Positions 11,489 through 19,309 of a DNA stretch of 64,000 nucleotides are shown in pieces. This stretch comes from Candidatus Leucobacter sulfamidivorax (GTDB taxonomy: Bacteria; Actinomycetota; Actinomycetes; Actinomycetales; Microbacteriaceae). The stretch covers positions 62,001 to 126,000 of the forward strand of contig QZLF01000002.1 of the NCBI GenBank assembly GCA_016771945.1, written 5' to 3'. Positions within the stretch are counted from its first letter, which is position 1; each line of letters opens with the position of its first letter. The notes beneath the pieces were generated by a model, which worked only from the letters and a program-made list of their open reading frames with translations, was not told the origin of the DNA and made no database searches. The position numbers and the translations under genes are program-made.

Positions 11489-11947
11489 TCACACATGGTG
11501 GTAGGGCCTCCCCGCAGCGATCTCCTGGGCGCGGTAGAGCTGCTCGGCCGCGATCAGCCGCACGAGCTGATGGGGGAACACGAGCTTCGACAGGCTCCAC
11601 ACGAAGTCGGCGCGCTGCCGCACCCGCTCGTCGACCCCGTACGCCCCGCCGATCACCAGCGCCACCGGGCGCGCGGCGTCGAACGCGGCGCGCAGCAGCC
11701 GGGCGAGCTCGCGCGAGTCGACGTTCCTCCCCCGCTCGTCGAGCAGCACGACGAAATCGTCGCGGTCGAGCTTCGCGAGCAGCCGATCCGACTCCTCCGC
11801 GCGCGCCGCCTCGCCCTCGCGCGCGGAATGCGGCAGCAGCTGCCAGGTCGCGTCGAAGGGCTTGCGCAGGCGCCGCTCGTAGCGGTCGATGCCCTCGGCG
11901 ACCCAGGTCTCGTGCTTTCGTCCGATCGCGAGGATCCGGACCGTCAT
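11489..11947 (-). CDS. rlmH: 23S rRNA (pseudouridine1915-N3)-methyltransferase
   Basis: This is a 152-residue SPOUT methyltransferase. The knotted SAM-binding region is VALVIGGAYGVDERVRQRAD, and the conserved C-terminus EQLYRAQEIAAGRPYHHV matches the YRAxxIxxGxPYHH signature of RlmH. It modifies helix 69 of 23S rRNA in the 70S ribosome. Length is as expected for the family. It is a housekeeping gene between the aminotransferase and the LysR regulator, all on the minus strand. Confidence 0.95.
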   Translation of the reverse strand: MTVRILAIGRKHETWVAEGIDRYERRLRKPFDATWQLLPHSAREGEAARAEESDRLLAKLDRDDFVVLLDERGRNVDSRELARLLRAAFDAARPVALVIGGAYGVDERVRQRADFVWSLSKLVFPHQLVRLIAAEQLYRAQEIAAGRPYHHV

Positions 11948-11985
11948 GGGAGGACACCCGATCCGCGCACGGGGGCCGCCACCGC

Positions 11986-13203
11986 CTAGTCCACCCGGAC
12001 GGTCTCGAGGAACTCGGCGATGCGGCCGATCGCCTCCTCGAGCACGGGCACTGCGGGCAGCGCCACGAAGCGCAGGTGGTCGGGGGTCGGCAGGTTGAAG
12101 CCCTGCCCGTTCGTGACGAGCACGCGTGTCGCCCGCAGCAGGTCGATGACGAACTGCTGATCGTCCTGGATGGGATAGCGCCTCGGGTCGAGCCGGGGGA
12201 AGAGGTACAGCGCACCGCCCGGCGCGACGCAGTCGACGCCCGGGATGTCATTGAGCAGGCGATGCGTCGCCGCGGCCTGCTCGTACAGCCGGCCACCGGG
12301 AGCGCACAGCTCGTCGATGGAGGTCTCGACCGTCAGCGCGACCGGGATCGCGTACTGCGCGGGCACGTTCGAGCACATGCGCATGTTGGCGAGCAGCGTG
12401 AGCCCCTCGAGGAAGTCGCGCCCCATCTCCTTGTCGCCGGTTGGGACGACCCAGCCGGCGCGGTAGCCCGCGACGCGCTGCACCTTGGAGAGACCACCGA
12501 AGGTCAGGCAGAGCGTCTCCTTCGCGTGCAGCGCCGCGTACTCGTGCTGCGCGCCGTTGTAGAGGATGCGGTCGTAGATCTCGTCCGACATGAGCACGAG
12601 GCCGTGTCGCTCGGCCAGCTCGGCGAAACCGCGCACGAGCTCGGCCGAGTAGACCGCGCCGGTCGGGTTGTTCGGGTTGATGAGCACGATGCCCTTCGTG
12701 CGGTCCGTCACGAGGGCCTCGATCGCGTCGAGGTCGGGCATCCACCCGTTCGACTCGTCGCAGGGGTAGTGCACGGGTCGCCCGCCGGTCAGCATCACCT
12801 GGGCCGTCCACAGCGGGTAGTCGGGCGAGGGGATGAGGATCTCGTCGCCCGGGCTGACGAGCGCCTGCAGCACGAGCGAGATCAGCTCGCTGACGCCGTT
12901 GCCGAGCAGCACATCGCCCGGATCCACCTCGGGCAGGCCGATCTCGGTGTAGTGCCGGGCGACGGCCTCCCGCGCGACGAGCACGCCGCGCGAATCGCTG
13001 TAGCCCTGCGCCTCGGGGAGCGCCCGGATCATCGCCTCGATGATCTCGGGCGGCGCCTCGAAGCCGAACGGCGCCGGGTTGCCGATGTTGAGCTTCAGAA
13101 TCGCCTCGCCCGCGCGCTCCAGCCGCTCCGCCTCCTGAAGGATCGGACCGCGCACGTCGTAGCGCACGCCTGCGAGCTTGCTGGACTGGGTGATATGGCG
13201 CAT
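11986..13203 (-). CDS. Pyridoxal-phosphate aminotransferase, AlaA/AlaT-like
   Basis: This is a 405-residue class I/II aminotransferase. Family landmarks are LNIGNPAPFGFEAP, INPNNPTGAVYS, SDEIYDRILYNG and the PLP lysine in LTFGGLSKVQRVAGYRAGW. These match the alanine-glutamate aminotransferase group. The start MRHITQSSKLAGVRYDVRGP is preferred over a longer frame to 13290, because a -10-like GATACT six bases upstream points to a leaderless start and the extension is a low-complexity Arg/Ala run. It is divergent from ligB. Confidence 0.88.
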   Translation of the reverse strand: MRHITQSSKLAGVRYDVRGPILQEAERLERAGEAILKLNIGNPAPFGFEAPPEIIEAMIRALPEAQGYSDSRGVLVAREAVARHYTEIGLPEVDPGDVLLGNGVSELISLVLQALVSPGDEILIPSPDYPLWTAQVMLTGGRPVHYPCDESNGWMPDLDAIEALVTDRTKGIVLINPNNPTGAVYSAELVRGFAELAERHGLVLMSDEIYDRILYNGAQHEYAALHAKETLCLTFGGLSKVQRVAGYRAGWVVPTGDKEMGRDFLEGLTLLANMRMCSNVPAQYAIPVALTVETSIDELCAPGGRLYEQAAATHRLLNDIPGVDCVAPGGALYLFPRLDPRRYPIQDDQQFVIDLLRATRVLVTNGQGFNLPTPDHLRFVALPAVPVLEEAIGRIAEFLETVRVD

Positions 13204-13312
13204 TCTGCAAGTATCCCACCGGGGCGGACGGGAAAGCTGCACGCGGGCACGGGCGCGGGCACGGGCACAGACGCCGGTCGGATCCGTCATTGCCCGAGCC
13301 GTTTAGCTCAGT

Positions 13313-13336
13313 TACGATCTAAACACTTCGATCGTA
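13313..13336. promoter_or_regulatory. Inverted repeat in the alaA-ligB divergent region
   Basis: TACGATC (13313-13319) and GATCGTA (13330-13336) are perfect 7-bp arms separated by 10 bases. The site lies 40 bases before ligB in an AT-richer stretch. It is a plausible operator for the LigBA operon; the regulator is unknown, with the nearby LysR and Nudix-fold proteins as candidates. Confidence 0.5.
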
Positions 13337-13376
13337 TTTCTCGAGCGTTCAATGGCGAATGAAAGGCGGAAGATCG

Positions 13377-14249
13377 ATGGGCAGGATCGTTTCAGCGAGT
13401 GCCGCGAGCCACGCTCCCGGTCTCATCGGGCTGTTCGACGGGGCTCCGCCCGAGTCGCAGCAGGTCGTCCGCAACATCTTCGGGCGCATCAGGAAGGACT
13501 GGGAGAGCTCGCGCCCCGACGTCGTCATCGCCTTCGCGAACGACCATCTGGCCAACGGGCGCCCGCGGGTCTACCCCGACTTCCTGATCGGCATGGCGGA
13601 CCGGCACGAGGGCCCCGCCGAGTGGTACCAGGAGTGGATCGGCTGCCGCGACTACGCCGTGCCCGGCGACCCGGAGATCGCGGAGCAGCTGCTGACCGGG
13701 ATGACGCAGCGCGGCATCAGGATGTTCGGGCAGCGCGAGAACCTCGAGTTCGACGACAACATCAGCATCCCGACGGTGTGGACCGATCTCGACACCCTCG
13801 GCCCCGCGCTGGTGCCGATCATGCACAACGTCACGGTGCCGCCGTTCCCGGGGCCGAAGGAGTGCTACCGCGTGGGGCAGGCGGTCCGCGAGTTCGTCGA
13901 GCGGGACCTCCCCGACGGCTGCCGCGTGGCGCTTCTCGGCACCGGCGGGCTGAGCCACGAGCCCGGCGGCAAGCGGTACTTCTTCATCGACGAGGAGTTC
14001 GACCACTGGTTCCTGGGACTGCTCGAGGCCGGCGATCACGAGAGGCTCCTCGAGGAGGTGACGCTGGAGCGGCTCGAGGCGGCCGGCGCCGGCGGCACGG
14101 CCGAGCTGCTGTCGTGGATCGTGGTGCTCGGGGCGGCAGGGCCCGCGGCCAGGTGCGAGAGCCTCGGCTACACCGCGTACGAGAACTGGAAGTCGGGCGT
14201 CGGCGGCGTGCTGTGGCACATCGAGGACGCGCAGGACGCGAGGGGCTGA
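13377..14249 (+). CDS. ligB: LigB-type extradiol ring-cleavage dioxygenase, catalytic subunit
   Basis: This 290-residue class III extradiol dioxygenase cleaves a catecholic ring adjacent to its hydroxyls using Fe(II). The N-terminal SASAASHAPGLIG holds the first His ligand and DVVIAFANDHLAN the second metal-site region. HNVTVPPFPGPKECYRVG and VALLGTGGLSHEPGGKR carry the catalytic His-rich strands. The start at 13377 is chosen for the AAGGCGGAAG site; an ATG at 13359 has none. It is followed two bases later by the small LigA subunit, so a protocatechuate- or gallate-type two-subunit enzyme is likely. Substrate is not readable from sequence. Confidence 0.87.
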   Translation: MGRIVSASAASHAPGLIGLFDGAPPESQQVVRNIFGRIRKDWESSRPDVVIAFANDHLANGRPRVYPDFLIGMADRHEGPAEWYQEWIGCRDYAVPGDPEIAEQLLTGMTQRGIRMFGQRENLEFDDNISIPTVWTDLDTLGPALVPIMHNVTVPPFPGPKECYRVGQAVREFVERDLPDGCRVALLGTGGLSHEPGGKRYFFIDEEFDHWFLGLLEAGDHERLLEEVTLERLEAAGAGGTAELLSWIVVLGAAGPAARCESLGYTAYENWKSGVGGVLWHIEDAQDARG

Positions 14250-14251
14250 TC

Positions 14252-14569
14252 ATGACATTCAAGACCTCGATGGTGACGAACGACCTGGTCATCGACCTGA
14301 AGCGCAGCCGGGAGCTCAGGGCGCTGCTCGCGGAGGACGAGGCCGCGCTCTACGACCGCTACCCGCTCACCCCCGAGGAGCGCGAGGCGCTGCTGGCGAG
14401 AGACTTCCGCAGGCTCTACGACCTCGGCCTGCACCCCTACCTCGGCGGGCAGCTCGCGCGCCTCTTCTACGGGAACGCCGCGGGAGAGGCCGCGACCCGG
14501 GCGGTGCGCAAGCTGGTCGAGTCGCTCGGCGGCCAGCAGAGCTACCGGAAACCCGACGGCGAAGCTTGA
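14252..14569 (+). CDS. ligA: LigA-type small subunit of extradiol dioxygenase
   Basis: This is a 105-residue all-helical protein: MVTNDLVIDLKRSRELRALLAEDEAALYDRYPLTPEEREALLARDFRRLYDLGLHPYLGGQLARLFYG. The PLTPEEReALLxrDxxxLYxLGxHPYL pattern is the signature of the protocatechuate 4,5-dioxygenase alpha subunit, which caps the LigB active site. Its ATG lies two bases after ligB, and its TGA overlaps the TTG start of the next gene. Order here is B then A, the reverse of the classic ligAB. Confidence 0.85.
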   Translation: MTFKTSMVTNDLVIDLKRSRELRALLAEDEAALYDRYPLTPEEREALLARDFRRLYDLGLHPYLGGQLARLFYGNAAGEAATRAVRKLVESLGGQQSYRKPDGEA

Positions 14570-15531
14570 TCCCGCTGGTGCACGGCCTGCCCGCGGTCGT
14601 CGGCGAGACCGCGCGGGTGGGGCTGTTCGGCGGGGAGGATCCGCAGCCGGCCCTGTGCATCGATCCGGGCGACGAGGTCGTGACCTCCGTCCTCGGTCCC
14701 TGGGCGGGGCGTCTGGCGCGGAACGCCTCGATGGCGGATCTGCTCCGCCTGCGCGCGGAGTACCCCGGCGTCGGGCCGCACACGCTCACGGGGCCGATCG
14801 AGGTGACCGGCGCACGACCGGGAGACGCGATCGGCGTCGAGATCCTGGCGGTGGTGCCGGAGGATCACGGCGTGAACTTCGCGCTTCCGGCCGACCTCTC
14901 GCGGGGAGTGCTCGCCGAGCGGCTCGCGGAGGGGTACGTGCGCCACTTCGACATCGACGCGGAAGCCGGCATCGCGAGGAGCGGGGCGCTCGAAGTCCCG
15001 ATCGCCCCTTTCCTCGGCTTCGTCGGAGTCGCGCCCGCGGATCCCGAGCCCCGTTCGTCGGTGGTGCCGGGAGCCTTCGGCGGCAACATCGACCTCCGCC
15101 TCGCGACCGCCGGGGCGACGGTGTGGCTGCCGGTGCACCGGCCCGGGGCGCTCCTCTATCTCGGGGACGCGCACGCGGCCCAGGGGAACGGCGAGATCAG
15201 CGGAACGGCGATCGAATGCGGCGCGCGGCGCGTGCACATCCGCGTCCACCGCCTCGAGGGGGTCGAGCTCGAGCACCCCAGGCTCACGGACGCGGAGAGC
15301 CTGGTGTCGGTGGGGCTGGGCGGGACGCTCGAGGACGCCGTGCGGGTCGCCGCCCGGGAGATGTTGTCCTGGCTGTCGGCCGGGGGGATGGACGAGGCCG
15401 ACGCCTACGCGCTCTGCTCGGTCGCGGGGAACATCTCGGTGACCCAGGTCGTCAACCGCACGGTCGGCGCCCACCTGACGATCCCGCGCAGCCTGGTGCG
15501 GGGCGAGCCGAGCCCGCCCGCGCTCGGCTAG
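14566..15531 (+). CDS. Acetamidase/formamidase family hydrolase
   Basis: This is a 321-residue FmdA/AmdA-family protein. Signature stretches are PGDEVVTSVLG, LTGPIEVTGARPGDAIGVEILAV, VVPGAFGGNIDL, LPVHRPGALLYLGDAHAAQGNGEISGTAIEC and the C-terminal VAGNISVTQVVNR. The GDAHAAQGNGE motif holds metal and catalytic residues in the family. The likely start is TTG, which overlaps the ligA stop as TTGA and so implies translational coupling; GTG at 14578 is the alternative. Being in one operon with a ring-cleavage dioxygenase, it may release formate or ammonia from an N-containing ring-fission product. Confidence 0.83.
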   Translation: MIPLVHGLPAVVGETARVGLFGGEDPQPALCIDPGDEVVTSVLGPWAGRLARNASMADLLRLRAEYPGVGPHTLTGPIEVTGARPGDAIGVEILAVVPEDHGVNFALPADLSRGVLAERLAEGYVRHFDIDAEAGIARSGALEVPIAPFLGFVGVAPADPEPRSSVVPGAFGGNIDLRLATAGATVWLPVHRPGALLYLGDAHAAQGNGEISGTAIECGARRVHIRVHRLEGVELEHPRLTDAESLVSVGLGGTLEDAVRVAAREMLSWLSAGGMDEADAYALCSVAGNISVTQVVNRTVGAHLTIPRSLVRGEPSPPALG

Positions 15532-16229
15532 GGCCCCGCGGCGGAGAGCGGAGGCGCCGTGCGGCGCGCATCGCGGTGGCCGTAGAGCAGCGCGGGCTTG
15601 CCCCTGACGCCGCTCCGCTTCTCCTCCGTCGGGATCAGCTCGGGGATCATCAGGCGCCTGAAGGTGTCGGGGTTGAGCTCCTCGCCGAGGACGCGCTCGT
15701 GCAGCTTCCGCAGGTCCCGGATGGTGAACAGCGGATCCGAGAGCAGCCGATACGGATCCGGGTGGGCGCGGTAGCCCTCGCGCACCCGCCCCACCGACAG
15801 CTCGATGATCTCCCGGTGGTCGAAGTCCAACTGCGGCAGCTCGGTCACCGGGAAGATCCGGGTGTGCGGCTGCAGGCGTATCCGAGAGCGCCGCACGACG
15901 TCGACGTGGGCGACGGAGATGGTCCACCCGCGCGCGTCCCGGTCGGGTTCGTCGAAGACCCGCAGCTGACGGGGGTGCAGCCCCTGGATGCCCGCCTTCA
16001 AGGCCAGCGCCCGGAGCGCCGCCGCCTCCAGCGTCTCCCCCGGCTCGATGAACATCCCGGGGAGCCGCCACTCCGAGGCCGGCTCGCGGTCCCACATGGA
16101 CTTGTGGACGAGCAGCACGCTCATGCCGAACTCGGCGTCCAGGGTCAGGACCGCGGTGTCGACGGCCACCCAGGGATGGTCGACGCCGAATGCGGCGCTC
16201 CTCACCTCGCGATCCGGCTGCGCGCACAT
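15528..16229 (-). CDS. Nudix-fold transcriptional regulator (NrtR-like), degenerate Nudix box
   Basis: This is a 233-residue protein with an N-terminal Nudix fold (residues about 15-150) and a C-terminal winged-helix part (TIRDLRKLHERVLGEELNPDTFRRLMIP). The Nudix box reads GMFIEPGETLEAAALRALALKAGI: the REUxEE catalytic core is replaced by RALALKA, so hydrolysis is unlikely. NrtR-type regulators use this fold as a ligand sensor. A TAGGAT seven bases before the ATG suggests a leaderless start. It converges on the ligBA-amidase operon, overlapping its stop by three bases, and is a good candidate for its regulator. Confidence 0.8.
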   Translation of the reverse strand: MCAQPDREVRSAAFGVDHPWVAVDTAVLTLDAEFGMSVLLVHKSMWDREPASEWRLPGMFIEPGETLEAAALRALALKAGIQGLHPRQLRVFDEPDRDARGWTISVAHVDVVRRSRIRLQPHTRIFPVTELPQLDFDHREIIELSVGRVREGYRAHPDPYRLLSDPLFTIRDLRKLHERVLGEELNPDTFRRLMIPELIPTEEKRSGVRGKPALLYGHRDARRTAPPLSAAGP

Positions 16230-16290
16230 GGTGGGAATCCTAACAACCCCGTTCCGCAGCGCCGTCCCGAGGCGCGGTCGCGGACGCCGT

Positions 16291-17160
16291 TCACCCGGCC
16301 AGCCGGAGCACGCGCCGGACGAGCTCGCTCTCCGGGTCGAGGAAGTCGGCGAGCTCGTTGAAGTGATCGAGCCCGGGGCGCGCCCAGCACTCGCCGCTCA
16401 GCCCGGCGCCCCGCCACGCCTCGAAGAAGTCGCGGGACTGCCTGAGGAACTCCGGGGGCTGGAGCTCGCCGTAGCTCACGAGCAGGTGGGGCGCGGCCTC
16501 CGGCAGGCCGAGCATCGGGCTGTTGCGCAGCACCTGATCCGCGGTGAACCGGAACTCGGTCTGCATCGAGGTGTAGGGGAGGGGGCGCAGGTCGTAGAGT
16601 CCGCTCATGGCGCAGGCGCCGACGATCGGATCCGCCGCGATCCCGTAGTCGGCCCAGTCGGTCTGCAGCACCCGCACCGCGAGGTGCGCGCCCGCCGAGT
16701 GCCCGGCTAGCACGATGCGGTCCGGGTCGCCGCCGAACTCGGCGATGTGCTTCTTCGTCCAGGCGAACGCCGCCCGCATCTGCCGGACGATCTCGTCGAT
16801 GGTGACGTGGGGCAGCAGCGCGTAGTCGGGGACCACGACCGTCGCTCCGGCGCGGGTCATGCCCGTGCCCAGGTAGCTCTCGTCCTTGCTGCTCACCGAT
16901 TTCCAGTATCCGCCGTGGATGAAGAACACGACGGGGCCGCCCGGCGGGCCGTGGAACACGTCGAGTGTCTCGGCCCGGGTGTGGCCGTAGGGGATGTCGA
17001 GGGTGTTCTCCGTCTCGGCCCGGGCCGCCTCGCTGGCGCGATCGAAGAACTCGATGTACTTCTCGAAGCTCTCGACCGATCCCTCGACGTCGTACGCCTC
17101 GTCGAGCTCCGCCGTGGTGCGGAAGATCACAGACGGAGAGGGGCGGTACAGATAGCTCAT
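16291..17160 (-). CDS. Alpha/beta hydrolase, arylformamidase-like
   Basis: This is a 289-residue alpha/beta hydrolase. The oxyanion-hole motif is VVFFIHGGYWKS, the nucleophile elbow is VLAGHSAGAHLA and the catalytic His is in LDHFNELADF. HGGYW and GHSAGAH are typical of kynurenine formamidase/arylformamidase and related carboxylesterases. The long N-terminal region (residues 1-70) is also as in that group. A promoter-like TATACA lies just before the ATG. With an acetamidase/formamidase and a LigAB dioxygenase nearby, hydrolysis of an N-formyl or amide aromatic is a reasonable inference. Confidence 0.8.
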   Translation of the reverse strand: MSYLYRPSPSVIFRTTAELDEAYDVEGSVESFEKYIEFFDRASEAARAETENTLDIPYGHTRAETLDVFHGPPGGPVVFFIHGGYWKSVSSKDESYLGTGMTRAGATVVVPDYALLPHVTIDEIVRQMRAAFAWTKKHIAEFGGDPDRIVLAGHSAGAHLAVRVLQTDWADYGIAADPIVGACAMSGLYDLRPLPYTSMQTEFRFTADQVLRNSPMLGLPEAAPHLLVSYGELQPPEFLRQSRDFFEAWRGAGLSGECWARPGLDHFNELADFLDPESELVRRVLRLAG

Positions 17161-17239
17161 CCAATATGTATATCGACCGCGGGGTGGCCGGACAAGGGGC
17201 GGATCCGCCCCACTGCGCGGCTCGATCCTGCTGCGCGGA

Positions 17240-19141
17240 TCAGCTCTGCTGCGCGTAGAGCTCCGCGTAGCGGCCGCCCCGCTCGAGCAGCTCGGCGTGG
17301 GTGCCCTGCTCGACGATGCGGCCGGCCGCGACGACGTAGATGCGATCCGCCGCGACGACGGTCGAGAGCCGGTGCGCGATGGCGATCGTCGTGCGCCCGC
17401 CGCGGGCGTCGTCGAGGGCGCGCTGCACGGCCCGCTCGTTCACCGTGTCGAGGGCGCTCGTCGCCTCGTCGAGCACGAGCACGCGGGGGTTCTTCAGCAG
17501 CACGCGGGCGATCGCGATCCGCTGCTTCTCGCCGCCCGAGAGCCGGTAGCCGCGCTCGCCGACGATCGTGTCGTAGCCGTGCTCGAACCGGACGATCGTG
17601 TCGTGGATGTTCGCGAGCCGCGCGGCCGCCTCGAGCTCGTCCTGGGTCGCCTCGGGCCTCGCGTAGCGCAGGTTGTCGGCGATCGAGGCGTGGAACAGGT
17701 ACGGGTCCTGGGTGACGACGCCGATGCGGTCCATGAGCGCGCCCTGCCGCAGCTCCCGCACGTCCTCGCCCGCATAGCGCACCGAGCCGGCGCTCGCCTC
17801 GTAGAGGCGCGGGATCAGCATGCCGATCGTGGTCTTGCCCGATCCCGAGGCGCCGACGAAGGCGACGAACTCCCCCGGCTCGACGCTGAACGACACCCCC
17901 TCGAGGGTCGGCGCGGCGTCCGGCGGCATGTCGGGGTAGCGGAAGGAGACGTCCGCGAAGTCGATCCGCCCGGCGAGCCCCGGCGCGTCCGAGGGATCGC
18001 GGGCGCCGTCGGCGTCGCGGATCGCGGGCGTGAGGTCGAGGTACTCGAAGATGCGGGCGAACAGCGCCCGCGAGGTCTGCAGGTCGAGCGCGACCCGCAT
18101 GAGCGCCATCATCGGGAAGAGCAGCCGCGCCTGCACCGTCGTGAAGGCGACGATCGTGCCCGCGGTGATGCCCGGGTCGAAGCCCTGGCCCTGCGCCTGG
18201 GCGATGAGCCAGCCCGAGACGAGGTAGACGATCGCGGGCACCGCCGAGAGGAACACCTGTATGCCCGCGAAGAAGAACTGCCCGCTCATGGTCTGCCGCA
18301 CCTGCAGCTCGATCTGGTTGCGGTTCTCGGCGGCGTAGCGCTCGGTCTCGGCCTGCTGCCCGGAGTAGGTCTTCGCGAGCAGCACCCCCGACACCGACAG
18401 CGCCTCCTGGGTGATCGCGCTCATCTCGGAGAGCGACTCCTGCGTGCGCCCGGCGATCCGCGCCCGGATCTGCCCGACCTTACGCTGCCCGGCCACGAGC
18501 GCCGGCAGCAGCACGAGCGCGACGATCGTGAGCTGCCAGCTGAGCAGCAGCATCGCGACGAACGCCGCGATGACCGTGACCGTGTTGCCGATCACGCTCG
18601 AGACCGTGTTCGAGAGCACGCCCGCGACGCCGCCGACATCGTTCTGCAATCGGGACTGGATGACGCCGGTCTTGGTGCGCGTGAAGAAGCCCAGCTCCAT
18701 CGACTGGAGATGCGAGAAGAGACGCACCCGCAGGTCGCCCATGACGCGGTTGCCGACGCGCGCGGTCTGCCGCGTCTGCACGATGCCGAGGCCGGCCGAC
18801 GCCACGAAGGCGACCACCATGGCGAGCACGAGCCAGCCGAGCAGCGGCAGGTTCGGGTGGCTGGAGGCCGGGAACAGGCCGTCGTCGAAGACCCGCTCGG
18901 TGATGAGCGGCGGCAGGATGCCGAGCGCCGCCGAGACGAGCACGAGCGAGACGATGAGGATCAGCTGCGCGCGATAGGGCCCGAACAGCGCCGCGATGCG
19001 CCGGCCGAGCCCCGGGATCTCGGGGGCGGCCTCGTTGAGCTCGCGCTGCTTGCGCGCGTCGGCTCCGGAGACGCGCGCGCCGCCCGCGCCGCGCCTCTCG
19101 CCACCCGCCCCGGCTCCCCCGGGGCCGCCGCCCATGCTCAT
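17240..19141 (-). CDS. ABC exporter, fused permease and ATPase
   Basis: This is a 633-residue half-transporter of the multidrug/lipid exporter type. Residues 1-40 are Gly/Ala-rich, then six transmembrane helices follow to about residue 350. The nucleotide-binding domain has Walker A GASGSGKTTIGML, signature LSGGEKQRIAIARVLL, Walker B VLVLDEATSALD and the H-loop IAIAHRLST. It presumably acts as a homodimer in the membrane. Two start codons are possible: ATG at 19141, and ATG at 19135, which has GAGG seven bases upstream. Substrate unknown. Confidence 0.9.
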   Translation of the reverse strand: MSMGGGPGGAGAGGERRGAGGARVSGADARKQRELNEAAPEIPGLGRRIAALFGPYRAQLILIVSLVLVSAALGILPPLITERVFDDGLFPASSHPNLPLLGWLVLAMVVAFVASAGLGIVQTRQTARVGNRVMGDLRVRLFSHLQSMELGFFTRTKTGVIQSRLQNDVGGVAGVLSNTVSSVIGNTVTVIAAFVAMLLLSWQLTIVALVLLPALVAGQRKVGQIRARIAGRTQESLSEMSAITQEALSVSGVLLAKTYSGQQAETERYAAENRNQIELQVRQTMSGQFFFAGIQVFLSAVPAIVYLVSGWLIAQAQGQGFDPGITAGTIVAFTTVQARLLFPMMALMRVALDLQTSRALFARIFEYLDLTPAIRDADGARDPSDAPGLAGRIDFADVSFRYPDMPPDAAPTLEGVSFSVEPGEFVAFVGASGSGKTTIGMLIPRLYEASAGSVRYAGEDVRELRQGALMDRIGVVTQDPYLFHASIADNLRYARPEATQDELEAAARLANIHDTIVRFEHGYDTIVGERGYRLSGGEKQRIAIARVLLKNPRVLVLDEATSALDTVNERAVQRALDDARGGRTTIAIAHRLSTVVAADRIYVVAAGRIVEQGTHAELLERGGRYAELYAQQS

Positions 19142-19233
19142 GCCTCGGAGGATACTCCCGGTCCGCGGCGTTCACGGCCGAGTTCGCTACTGGCTGCGCT
19201 CACCCTGCTCCATCTCGAGCCGCTACCGGTCAC

Positions 19234-19266
19234 GATCTTCGGAGATGTCACGAATCTCCGAAGATC
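19234..19266. repeat. Perfect 13-bp inverted repeat
   Basis: GATCTTCGGAGAT (19234-19246) and ATCTCCGAAGATC (19254-19266) are perfect arms around a 7-base spacer (GTCACGA). There is no T-tract on either strand. It lies between the divergent ABC exporter and LRR-like gene, so it may be an operator or a transcribed hairpin. Confidence 0.7.
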
Positions 19267-19309
19267 ATGACGAAGCGAGCGATGCCCCAACCCTCGCTAG
19301 AGTCTCAGC

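Noticed and set aside
14566-15531. Starting the acetamidase at GTG 14578
   Set aside because: The TTG at 14566 overlaps the ligA stop as TTGA and keeps the conserved start region; the GTG remains possible but has no better ribosome site.
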